A stretch of DNA of 64,000 nucleotides from Dichotomocladium elegans (taxonomy: Eukaryota > Mucoromycota > Mucoromycetes > Mucorales > Lichtheimiaceae): the NCBI GenBank assembly GCA_025716815.1, contig JAIXMN010000002.1, positions 1,922,001-1,986,000 on the forward strand, written 5' to 3'. The position numbers and the translations under genes were made by a program. Below the pieces are notes generated by a model. It searched no databases, was not told the DNA's origin, and saw only the letters and a program-made list of their open reading frames with translations. Below, one piece after another: positions 32,782 through 44,608 of this stretch (positions within the stretch are counted from its first letter, which is position 1; each line of letters begins with the position of its first letter).

Positions 32782-35700
32782 ATGAAACGTTCCTTTTCCG
32801 ACGACTTTCGCTCTTCAAAACCCTGCAAAAAGGTCTGCTCAAAATCGCAAAACGAAAACGAGTGTTATTGCCTCCACGCCATTTCTCCGGGTCCTTCCAG
32901 CACAATGAGCGTTACAGTCCTCAATTACGTGCGCGACATTGTTCGAGATCTAGACCAAGGACATCTTGACCACTGTCTCAGCAAGCAACTCGGACGTGAT
33001 ACCCTTAATTGTTTACGACCTGAAGAGGCTGAGCTCGCAAGCTCACTCGATGCTGCGCTTAAAAATATTGCCCAAAGGCAACTTATGTTGGAGACCGATA
33101 ACTTGCGATATCGGATAGCTTTAAAGCAGCAATACCAGCTTCTGACAGCTGGACGACATGAACAACAACAACCTGACGAATTGTGCACCAAGGAACCATC
33201 AACCACACAAAAGGAAGAAATCGACAGTGCCATGTTAGCCCCTACAACCACGACAGCCACCTCGGAAGAAACCGCCAAATCTGAAATACCTGCCCCTATA
33301 AAACCCTCCTTAACGCCTGAAGACTGTCTTCCCACTATTGAGGATTCATCGCTACTAGAGAAATTAAGACCACATGAGAGAGATCATATCCTGTGCATGC
33401 CTGCATCCACTTCAACAGGCTATTTCGGTAAGAAAGCAGTAAATCCGCTACTTCTCCCTCGCACACGTACGCACACACATCCTTGATAAATATTCTCCCA
33501 TATGACAACTCTCGTGACTAACCTACCATAGCTGTTCCGGCCAACACGACCACTTCCAATATCTCAGCAACCACTACTGCCACGCCCACTTTATCGGATA
33601 TGCCCTCAATACAATTAGCCAACTCACTCACATCATCCTCATCCACGACTCCGCCTTTCAATATTTCTTCAAATAAGAACGCCTATCCGGTTTATTTTGG
33701 TGCATTTTCACCTCCGCTTGTCTCATATACAGCAGCCACCTCGAACACGACTGCAGATAACATCGTCTGCCCAGATTGCGTGGTGCAAGCAGTTAAGGTG
33801 GCCTCCTCTGTTTTTGCTGGCCAGCTCAACCACCGCATCACGTGTAATCATGAACGCTACGTGTCAGGAACAGTCCATGAGACTTCTCCTATCAATATGC
33901 TCAAGAATGCCATTAACAGCATGATTGACTGCCTCAAGCATGTGGCCGACGAAGCCATGTACGTTTCGTATGAAACTGCTGTCAAGGGCAATCTAGGTGT
34001 CCAGGCACGATGTGATCGCGAGATGGGGGGCGTCTGGCGCGACTTCATCCTGAATCTGAACAGTATGACACGAAATCATCTTGAGCAAGTGCGGGATATA
34101 GCCGATGTTTCGAACGCTATCGCACGTGGTGACCTTAGCAAAGCCATGACCGTCCCTGTGAAAGGTGAAACTCTTTTGCTGAAAAAGACATTCAACAAGA
34201 TGGGTATGAAAATGGAGAAACAAATTTCCGATGGATATCTGGTTCATCTGTCTCATGTCCTTTCTTTCTTGGTACATGTAGTCAACAAGCTGAATCTTTT
34301 TGCCTCAGAAGTGTCTCGAGTAGCCCATGACGTAGGCACCGAGGGTCGACTGGGTGCCCAGGCTACCGTTTCAGGTGCGGACGGTATATGGAAAGAACTC
34401 ACAGACAACGTAAATACCATGGCAGCAAACCTCACCAATCAAGTCAGAGATATTGCTCAAGTATCCAAGTCGGTCGCACGTGGGAATCTGACCAAGAAAG
34501 TTACGGTGGAGGTCAAGGGCGAAATGCTGGATTTGAAAAATACGATCAATACTATGGTAGATCAGGTAAAAAAAAATTATTCATCGTTTGCTTGGGCACG
34601 TGCTGATCACTTGTTTTTTTTTACAATACGTATAAACATACACAGCTTTCTATTTTCGCAACAGAAGTAACTCGTGTATCACTCGAGGTCGGCACGGAAG
34701 GCAAGCTCGGCGGTCAAGCTGTTGTAAAAGACGTGGCTGGTACATGGAAGGATTTGACAGATAATGTAAATATGATGGCGTTCAAAATCACTGGCCAGGT
34801 ACGCGACATTGCAGTCGTAGCCAAGGCTGTTGCGTGCGGTGATCTCAGCAAAAAGGTCACGGCCAACGCTCAGGGTGAGGTGCTAGAACTTAAAAACACA
34901 ATGAATAAGATGGTATGTGTTACGAGAAAGTTGTTGTTTCATGCCAATTCAATTAAGACGGAGTTGATTATTCAATGCTTCCAGGTGGACCAACTCACTC
35001 TTTTCTCGGCGGAGGTCCGGCGAGTTTCACTAGAAGTCGGCGTCGAAGGCAAATTAGGCGGTCAGGCCAACGTCAAAGATGTCGGCGGTGCGTGGAAAGA
35101 TCTAACCGATAACGTCAACACGATGGCTGCAAACCTCACAACCCAGGTTCGATCCATTGCACAGGTCACCAAGGCTGTAGCTAAGGGTGATCTGAGCAAA
35201 AAGATTGACGTCGAGACACGAGGTGAAATTCTTGATCTGAAGAATACTGTAAACGACATGGTAGACCAGCTGCGCGTGTTCTCAACCGAAGTGACCCGCG
35301 TGGCTAAGGAAGTTGGTACTGAGGGCAAACTTGGTGGCCAAGCCATTGTCCCCAACGTCGGAGGTACCTGGAAGGATCTAACGGACAATGTCAACACTAT
35401 GGCAGCGAACCTCACCACCCAGGTGCGCTCTATTGCCCAAGTAACTAAAGCTGTCGCGAATGGCGATCTATCCAAGAAAGTGACTGTCAATGTCAGCGGT
35501 GAAATATCTGATCTCAAAGATACAGTGAACAACATGGTTGACCAACTCCGGGTATTCGCTTCTGAGGTTACACGTGTCGCCCGTGAAGTCGGCACCGAAG
35601 GAAAACTTGGTGGAGAGGCCTATGTCCCAAGTGTCAGCGGTACCTGGAAGGATCTGACGGATAATGTGAATACGATGGCGGCCAATCTCACTACACAGGT

Positions 35701-38700
35701 TCGCTCCATTGCTCAGGTTACCAAAGCTGTAGCCAAGGGCGACTTGAGCAAGAAGATAGCCGTAGAAACGCGTGGTGAGATTCTAGATCTCAAGAACACG
35801 GTCAACAACATGGTGGACCAGCTCAATGTTTTTGCTGCCGAGGTCACACGTGTAGCCAAGGAGGTCGGCACTGAGGGCAAACTTGGAGGACAAGCAGTGG
35901 TACCGAATGTTGATGGTACTTGGATGGATCTAACCGTCAACGTGAATCACATGGCTGCAAATCTGACGACCCAGGTGCGTTCCATTGCCGAAGTTACAAA
36001 ATCTGTCGCGCTAGGTGACTTGAGCAAGAAGATCGAAGTTGAAAGTGGTGGCGAGATACTCGAACTTAAAGATATCGTGAACAACATGGTCGATCAACTT
36101 CGTGTCTTTGCTTCTGAGGTTACGCGTGTCTCTAAGGAAGTCGGCACCGAAGGCAAACTCGGAGGGCAGGCTGTGGTTCCTAATGTGGCTGGCACATGGA
36201 ACGAACTTACCGACAACGTCAATATCATGGCTGCTAATTTGACAAGTCAAGTAAGATCTATCGCTGAAGTCACCAAGGCCGTAGCTACAGGAGATCTGAG
36301 CAAGAAAATCGAAGTGGAAAGTGGTGGCGAGATACTCGATCTCAAGGATACAGTGAATGGGATGGTCGATCAGCTACGCATTTTTGCCTCGGAGGTGACA
36401 CGTGTGTCCAAAGAAGTAGGAACAGAAGGGAAACTTGGAGGACAAGCAGTCGTACCCAATGTAGCCGGCACATGGAACGAATTGACCAATAATGTCAATA
36501 TCATGGCTGCCAATCTCACAGACCAAGTACGCTCCATCGCAGAAGTAACAAAGGCCGTTGCACTTGGCGACCTGAGCAAGAAAATCGAAGTCGAAAGCGG
36601 CGGTGAAATCCTTGAACTCAAGGACATTGTGAACAACATGGTCGACCAGCTCCGTATTTTTGCGTCCGAAGTAACTCGAGTCTCCAGAGAAGTGGGTACT
36701 GAAGGAAAACTTGGAGGACAGGCCGTTGTCCAAGGCGTCGCCGGCACATGGATGCACCTAACGGATAATGTGAATATCATGGCTGCTAACTTGACTTCTC
36801 AAGTTCGATCCATTGCAGAAGTCACCAAAGCAGTGGCTCTGGGTGACTTGAGCAAGAAGATCGAGGTCGAGAGCGGCGGCGAGATCCTCGAGCTGAAGAA
36901 TATCGTTAACAACATGGTGGACCAGCTGCGGATCTTTGCATCTGAGGTTACTCGCGTCTCCAAGGAGGTCGGCACCGAAGGAAAACTAGGAGGCCAGGCT
37001 GTGGTACAAGGTGTCGCTGGTACCTGGCACGAGCTTACAAATAATGTCAACATCATGGCAGCCAATCTGACAAGTCAAGTGCGCTCCATCGCCGAAGTCA
37101 CGAAAGCAGTAGCCTTGGGTGACTTGAGCAAGAAGATTGAAGTTGAGAGTGGTGGCGAGATCCTTGAGCTGAAAGATATCGTCAACAATATGGTGGACCA
37201 GCTTCGAATTTTTGCTTCTGAGGTGACACGCGTATCTAAAGAGGTTGGAACGGAGGGTAAGCTTGGCGGACAAGCTATCGTTCAGGGCGTCGCTGGCACA
37301 TGGAAGGATCTTACCGATAACGTCAACATCATGGCCGCTAATCTCACCACACAAGTCCGCTCCATCGCAGAAGTAACAAAGGCTGTTGCATTGGGCGACC
37401 TTAGCAAGAAGATTGAGGTCGAAAGTGGCGGTGAGATCCTTGAACTCAAGGATATTGTCAATGATATGGTGGACCAATTACGCATCTTTGCATCTGAAGT
37501 AACACGCGTCTCCAAAGAGGTCGGCACCGAGGGCAAATTGGGTGGCCAGGCCGTTGTCAAGGGCGTGGCCGGGACATGGCATGAGCTTACAAACAATGTT
37601 AATATCATGGCAGCTAACTTGACGAATCAAGTGCGCTCCATCGCCGAAGTCACAAAAGCTGTGGCTCTTGGTGACCTAAGCAAGAAGATTGAGGTCGAAA
37701 GTGGTGGAGAAATTTTGGAGCTCAAGGACATTGTGAACAACATGGTGGATCAACTTCGTGTGTTTGCATCCGAAGTCACACGTGTTTCCAAAGAGGTCGG
37801 TACGGAAGGCAAACTCGGTGGTCAAGCCATGGTCGAGGGTGTGGCTGGTACCTGGAAAGATCTGACGGACAACGTGAATACTATGGCTGCCAACTTAACC
37901 ACACAAGTCCGATCTATTGCTCAGGTTACCAAAGCAGTGGCGCTTGGTGACTTGAGTAAAAAGATTGATGTCGAAACTCGAGGAGAAATCTTGGAACTTA
38001 AAAATATTGTTAATGAGATGGTAGATCAGCTTCGCATCTTTGCCTCAGAGGTCACACGCGTATCAAAGGAGGTCGGGACTGAGGGCAAGTTAGGAGGCCA
38101 GGCAGTCGTCCAAGGCGTTGCTGGCACCTGGCATGAACTGACAAATAATGTCAATATTATGGCTGCCAATCTTACAAACCAAGTACGATCCATTGCAGAG
38201 GTCACGAAATCTGTTGCTCTTGGCGATCTGAGCAAGAAGATCGAGGTCGAGAGCGGCGGCGAGATCCTTGAGCTGAAGAATATCGTTAACAACATGGTGG
38301 ACCAGCTGCGGATATTTGCATCCGAAGTTACTCGCGTCTCCAAAGAGGTTGGCACCGAAGGCAAACTAGGAGGACAAGCTGTCGTACAAGGCGTAGCGGG
38401 GACCTGGCACGAACTCACGAATAATGTGAACATCATGGCTGCTAACTTGACTTCTCAAGTTCGATCCATTGCAGAAGTCACCAAAGCAGTGGCTCTGGGT
38501 GACTTGAGCAAGAAGATCGAGGTCGAGAGCGGCGGCGAGATCCTCGAGCTGAAGAATATCGTTAACAACATGGTGGACCAGCTGCGGATCTTTGCATCTG
38601 AGGTTACTCGCGTTTCCAAAGAGGTCGGCACCGAAGGAAAACTAGGAGGCCAGGCTGTGGTACAAGGTGTCGCTGGTACCTGGCACGAGCTTACAAATAA

Positions 38701-41458
38701 TGTCAACATCATGGCAGCCAATCTGACAAGTCAAGTGCGCTCCATCGCCGAAGTCACGAAAGCAGTAGCCTTGGGTGACTTGAGCAAGAAGATTGAAGTT
38801 GAGAGTGGTGGCGAGATCCTTGAGTTGAAAGATATTGTCAACAATATGGTGGATCAACTTCGAGTCTTTGCTTCTGAGGTGACGCGTGTTTCTAAGGAGG
38901 TCGGCACCGATGGCAAGCTTGGAGGTCAAGCTGTTGTTCAGGGTGTCGCAGGAACATGGAAGGACCTAACTTATAATGTAAACATGATGGCGGGTAACTT
39001 AACGACGCAAGTGCGATCTATCGCGGCTGTCACGACTGCGGTCGCGAAAGGTGACTTGTCGCGCAAAATTGACGTGGAAGTGCAAGGCGAAATCTTGGAG
39101 CTCAAGTAAGGCATTACGAGTTGTTTGAATGTTTCCTTGATCCTAACATGCTATACTTGCAGGGATACTGTCAACTCTATGGTAGATCAATTGAGAGTCT
39201 TTGCTGCTGAAGTCAACCGTGTTGCTCGTGAAGTCGGTACAGAGGGAAAACTTGGCGGCCAGGCAACAATAATTGGAGTTGATGGAACGTGGAAGGATCT
39301 GACAGATAATGTCAATCTCATGGCTAGCAACCTTACTGATCAGCTTCGATCGATTGCTGCTGTCTGTAAGGCAGTTGCCCAGGGTGATCTATCCAAGAAG
39401 ATCGAAGTTGAAGTCCACGGCGAGATTGCTGGCCTTAAGAATACAATTAACACCATGGTGGACCAGCTTAATTCGTTTGCTTTCGAGGTGACACGAGTTG
39501 CTCGAGAGGTCGGCACAGAAGGAAACCTTGGCGTCGAGGCAAGAGTCAAGGATGTTGGAGGAGTGTGGCTGGAGATCACGAGCAATGTCAATACCATGGC
39601 TTCGAATCTTACAACTCAAGTGCGTGCCTTTGCACAAATCTCCGCAGCAGCAGCCGAAAATGATTTCTCGCGCTTGATCACAGTAGAGGCCCAAGGCGAA
39701 ATGGATGCTCTCAAAACCAAGATAAATCAGATGGTTGGATCACTGCGAGAGGCTATTCGCAAGAATGGGCAAGCAAGAGAAACGGCCGAATTGGCCAACC
39801 GGTCCAAGAGTGAATTCCTGGCCAACATGAGCCACGAGATCCGCACTCCCATGAATGGGATTATTGGGATGACTGCACTCACGTTGGAGACGGAGTTGAC
39901 AAGACAACAGCGTGAAAACTTGATGATTGTTTCCAGTCTTGCAAATACTCTTTTGACCATCATTGATGCTATCCTGGATATCTCGAAGATCGAAGCCGGT
40001 AGAATGACAATGGAGGCCATTCCATTCTCTATGCGGTCATCCGTCTTTAGCGTTCTCAAAACGCTGGCGGTCAAAGCAAATCAAAAAAAGCTTGATCTGG
40101 TTTACAATGTGGACAAGGACATTCCAGATAAAGTCATTGGCGATACTCTGCGTTTACGGCAGGTCATCACGAATCTCATTGGAAACGCTGTTAAGTTCAC
40201 GACAGAAGGAGAAGTGGCGCTTGAAGCACGGCTTTTAGATGTTGAGGACGATTATGTTCGAGTTCAGTTCTGCGTCCGTGATACGGGTATCGGCATACAC
40301 GAGGATAAACTACAGATTATATTTGACACTTTCTGCCAAGCTGATGGAAGCACTACGTAAGTCAAAGGAAACGATCTTTAGGAAGGAACTAACTTTATAC
40401 ATGCATTAACCATTCCTCAGGCGTGAGTACGGCGGCACCGGTCTCGGCTTGTCTATCTCGAAACACCTTGTAGAGCTTATGGGTGGAACTCTGTGGGTAG
40501 AATCCATGTACGGACGCGGATCACAATTCTACTTCACCATGAAACTTCAGCTATTCCATATGGAAGAGAAGGATATCTTCGACAAAATTGTGCGCTTCCG
40601 TGGTCGGCGCATTCTTTTTGTGGATAGCATGCACGACACTACCAACATCGTAGGAAAGATCGAACGACTTGGGCTTGGGGCATACCGTGTGGAAAGTGTG
40701 GAGGAAGCAACAGAGCTTGCGAACCGATACGCCAGCAAATCCAAGCATGCGCCCTACTTCGACACCGTCATTATCGACCGAATGGAGCAAGCTGAGAAGA
40801 TTCGTGAGATTATGCCCTTGCGTTACACGCCGCTTGTCCTCATCTCGCCCGAAGAGCGAAAACTCAACATGAAATTGTGTATCGACCTTGGTATCACAGC
40901 CTATATCAATTCACCGCGCAATCTCGCGGAGCTCCACGAGGCACTCATTCCAGCTTTGGAAAGTCACGCAGCTCTGCCGAGCGATTCATCGAAGACACAG
41001 CCTCTTCGAATTCTCTTGGCAGAAGATAATGTTGTGAATCAAAAACTGGCATTACGAATACTGCAAAAGTTTGGTCATAATGTCAAAATCGTACCAAACG
41101 GCAAACTCGCGGTTGAGGCTTTCGAGAGTCAATCATTTGACATGATTCTTATGGATGTTCAGATGCCGGTGATGGGAGGGTTTGAAGCGACCCAACGGAT
41201 ACGGCATCTTGAAAAAGAATCCCGATCAAATGCACGTATCCCGATCATTGCACTAACAGCTCATGCGATGATTGGTGATCGCGAAAAATGCTTAGGCGCA
41301 GGAATGGTTGGTGATTCTCTCCCACTTGCCCGTATATGACGCACTGATTTTGCTTTTCTTCGTAGGATGAGTATGTTACGAAACCTCTGCGACTGCCTGA
41401 ACTCATTGCAGCAATTAAGAAGTTTGCACCACAATCCGCCCATTATTTGATGAATTAG
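32782..41458 (+). CDS. Giant group III (Nik1/Os-1 type) hybrid histidine kinase with about 20 HAMP repeats
   Basis: Model: join(32782-33427, 33532-34203, 34282-34565, 34646-34912, 34985-39105, 39163-40356, 40421-41306, 41366-41458), 2,720 residues, in phase throughout. Group III kinases are cytosolic osmosensors acting through a phosphotransfer protein on the HOG MAP-kinase pathway. They are the targets of dicarboximide and phenylpyrrole fungicides. The order is a polar N-terminus, then about 20 repeats of 92 residues (signature [12 protein letters not shown]…[11 protein letters not shown]…GDLSKKI). The dimerisation/phosphoacceptor box follows ([12 protein letters not shown], His2221). ATPase motifs come next ([22 protein letters not shown]). 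A C-terminal receiver ends the protein, with acceptor Asp2640 in LMDVQMP and Lys in YVTKPL. Ordinary homologues have about 5-9 repeats and 1,200-1,400 residues. All catalytic residues are present. Confidence 0.95.
33950..39735 (+). repeat. Tandem 276-bp HAMP-coding repeats
   Basis: Counting the [11 protein letters not shown] word gives 20 units: two in exons 2-3, one in exon 4, fifteen in the 4.1-kb exon 5 and two in exon 6. Unit length in exon 5 is 276 bp (92 codons). Units 8-18 are the most alike, using the variants [22 protein letters not shown] and [12 protein letters not shown]. Outer units are more diverged, pointing to expansion from the middle. Confidence 0.93.
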
Positions 41459-41518
41459 ATTGGCTATTCAGCCAATCATAGAGATAGCCATTGATCGACT
41501 ACGCATATGTACAGTTCC

Positions 41519-41612
41519 GTTTCATTTCACTTCGTTTCGTTTCGTTTCGTTTCGTTTCCTTTTTCCTTTTCCTTTTGCTTTTGCTTTTGTTTTAGTTTTA
41601 GTTTTGTTTATT
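41519..41612. repeat. Pyrimidine-rich microsatellite
   Basis: Runs of (TTTCG)n, then (CTTTTC)n, (TTTTGC)n and (TTTTAG)n just downstream of the kinase stop codon. Confidence 0.85.
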
Positions 41613-42492
41613 TTGTTTCTCTTTATAATGCGTCACTATTAACGTTTATTTGTACAGCAATAAAAAACAACAGCCCAATGTTGACATGGGAACGCAAGTC
41701 CTTTTATTCAGGACATAATGCATTAGCGAAGCGCTGCTGGAAAGGGAATCTAGGAGCATGATAGCCAAGAAAACGTTCTGTTGCTCATAAAAATATTTTT
41801 GCGGAGCCGAGGATTGCCTCCACGATGGACAGAAAAATGGACGAGACGCGTGACCTAACGACATGCATAAAATATTCCCTGTGTATTGTAATTGAAAACT
41901 TTAAAAAAAGCTTAAATGCCCTGCTTAGGATTGGCCTTTCCCCTGTTCTTTTAGCCACAAATCCTTATGAGGAATGGAAATTGCCGATCCTCGCCGGTAA
42001 TAGCGGATTATCTAGGTTACGGCAGTGTCACACAAGCACAGAGAATTTTTTTTTAGGTGCAGATAGAGAGTATCGGTTGTGTGATCAAACATGGCAACGG
42101 CTATGTGTACCCAAGTAGTGCCATTGTGAAGGAAACTGCTACTAGAAAGCATGAGTAAACCTGGCGAGTTTCTTATAGGAAAAGAGTTCTTGGAAGGGTT
42201 ACTATTGCAGTGAGCTACAGATACGTTTGTGGGGCTCAGAGATAATTGGAAGAGACATGCTACCAATACTTTTCATCTTGGTCGGTCGTGTCGCCCAAAG
42301 AGGAAATAATAAGTTTTTATTGCCACCACGCTGACGTGGTTCTGCTGACATGCCCAAGCTTCCAGAATCAGCCACCAATGACACAGGAGTTTGGATTGTG
42401 GCGGCTGTCGTTTGCAGCTTCCCAAGTTTGTGGAGCGTATATATAAAGCGACGTCGCGCTATCCAGATCCAGACATCCCCTCCCTTCCACTC
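41613..42492. other. Intergenic region with TATA-like promoter
   Basis: No gene seen. TATATAAAG at about 42440 lies 65 bp before the start of the next gene and looks like its TATA box. Confidence 0.5.
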
Positions 42493-42504
42493 ATGGCGGA
42501 CTGA
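42493..42504 (+). promoter_or_regulatory. Minimal upstream ORF abutting the main start codon
   Basis: ATG GCG GAC TGA ends at 42504 and the main ATG starts at 42505. Translating ribosomes would terminate exactly next to the main start, an arrangement that could require reinitiation or leaky scanning. Confidence 0.5.
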
Positions 42505-42976
42505 ATGACAAATCCTCTACGTTTACCTCGCTCTTCATACCAATGTTATTATCCGCCCCTCAGCAGAAAAACGCTTGACGCGTTGGAGACCAAACTCTGC
42601 TTTCTCCGAGACGAATGGGCGGCAATAAGCGTGATCTATGACTCATTACGAAATGTCTACCAGACCCAACTGGTTCTCTCCAGGGTTCCAGAGAGACATC
42701 GCGAGCTCCTCCTTGATTATGACGATCTTTCTCTCAAAGTACAGCAACTCGAACGAAAAGTGGAAAATCTGGAACTGGAATTCAACTCAGCTCTGAGAGG
42801 CATCTCGATGGCCCGCCACCACCATCAACAGCAGCAGGAGCAGCAGCAGCAGCAGCAGGAGCAGGAACAGCAACAACAAGTCTCACGTAAGCGCGTCCGC
42901 CCGACAATTAATTCAACAAATAAGAATTTAAAATTCGTTCCTAGAACCGGCGCGTGATTGTAGCAAATGTAAATAG
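42505..42976 (+). CDS. Small coiled-coil protein with polyglutamine tail, unknown function
   Basis: Model: join(42505-42886, 42945-42976), 137 residues, using a canonical GTAAGC donor and a 58-bp intron. Unspliced, the frame continues to 42957 and gives 150 residues with a different C-terminus (…LKFVPRTGA). The protein starts with a short Pro/Arg segment. A helical heptad-rich region follows (about residues 22-105, LLLDYDDLSLKVQQLERKVENLELEF), then His and Gln runs mixed with Glu. The spliced ending would be QPARDCSKCK. I do not recognise a family. The TATA-like box at about 42440 and the coding bias support a real gene. Polymorphism in the CAG/CAA run is likely. Confidence 0.6.
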
Positions 42977-44608
42977 TTATTACGTCAAAATGTATGGTTA
43001 GCCATAAGTATATAGATACCTAGTTAAGTTTATTTTAAGCTGCAATAAATAAAATAGGTCCATGTGCATGTGCATATAATTCACTTCCTCTTCCTTTTAG
43101 TCTATATTTTGCCTCTGTGACTGTGTGTTTACCTGGTTTTCGGTTTTGCATACTGTGGCCCGGAATTCATCCGATAAAGAAGCTCTTAACATACCTGAAA
43201 GGTAACACTGGGATCCCGGTGGCGCTGCCAGCATTCGCTTGTTTGCGTGTTATCGTTCGTATCAACTATGCGCGTGACCCGCCCAGTTTATTATATTCTG
43301 GAGTCGCTGGGTCATGAATATAGAATTATACTGGTTATGCTCCTTGATTCTGATTTATTTTTGTGAATAGATCCGATTTGCGCTTCTACATGCGGAAATA
43401 GCACATGAGGAAACTTTAGAGACAGAAGACGATGAAATTTAAGTTATAGTTATAAGACCGTTTAGTCCATGTCCTGTCCTGCTTCATACATTTTTTTTTT
43501 TGCTATACGCGCATCAGAACGACATGGTGTCCCATCCAAATTACTGCTCTTGCTCACAATTAAAGCCATCCGCATCCTCCGGACTTGCTATGCAAGCCGG
43601 AATAAAAATTAATGACGTCATCAAATATAGGATCTATGTGGCAGATTTCGTCCTCTTTTTTTCATTCGGTACTAAGCATGAATGAATATGTACGTACAAG
43701 AAAGAGGTCAGTTCAGATCCAACGGTCTGGACGCTCTGTGTCACATAGTTAAAAAACAGGGTATAGCTTCATCAAAGGGGACGGGGACCCGGATACTGCG
43801 GACAAGAAATGCCTTCCCTCACCGTCGCGAACATTTGCCACTCCAATGTGCTAGATATCTGTGAAGAGGAGATCATAGTGTATCGTACAGAAATGAAATT
43901 CCTGAGTATTCTTTTAAAAGTACCCTAACGTATTATTTTATATGCCAAGGAACCCTCGTTGATTCTGCTCCGTCTAGAAAAAATATAGAATAACGAGCCC
44001 TCCATCTTTGCTGCTTTGCTTTTCACGTCGCAGTTACACGTAAAGTAAGTTAGGTCAAAGACAGGAGAGCTGGATGTTAACAGCTTTCTTAAACATGGCA
44101 ATGCTAGCCTTTTGACTGACAGAGATGCTACTTTGGATTATCCACCATACTCAATCCAATACATTCAGTAGCACCATTGCAAGTATGTTCCCGGTTAGCG
44201 CATCTTCGCATTATATATCTTGCGGCATGTTCAAAAGAGCCACTCGTTTCGCTCTTGCTTGCCTTCCAGGACGGATGGTTCCTCGCATTATATACACGAA
44301 GCTGCCTACAGTGCACTTGGCAACTCAGGACAATGGAGAATACCCTTAACTGTGATGGTGCCATTAAACTGATATCTTAAATGCGCCAATGTGGGTGTAC
44401 AAGGCAACAGAACATGTGAAATTTTGTTGCTTCGGCCCTGGTAAAATAGTTCGGTTGCGCGTTTTCTACAGGGCTGACCAGGAGCCAACAATCCCCGACG
44501 TGAAAACAAATTATTTGCATCCCAGCCGGAAGGAACGCAATACCTTCTCCACAAAACAACTAAACCCCCCACTCTCTCCATTTGGGCCTTCCTCGCGTCT
44601 ACGTCACA
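42977..44608. other. Intergenic region upstream of SDH1
   Basis: About 1.6 kb. Short frames on both strands without domains. Nothing recognised apart from a T-run at 43491-43501. Confidence 0.4.

Noticed and set aside
36370..38929. Repeated 80-160 codon frames antisense to the histidine kinase
   Set aside because: They recur with the 276-bp repeat and mirror the HAMP coding frame; no independent evidence.
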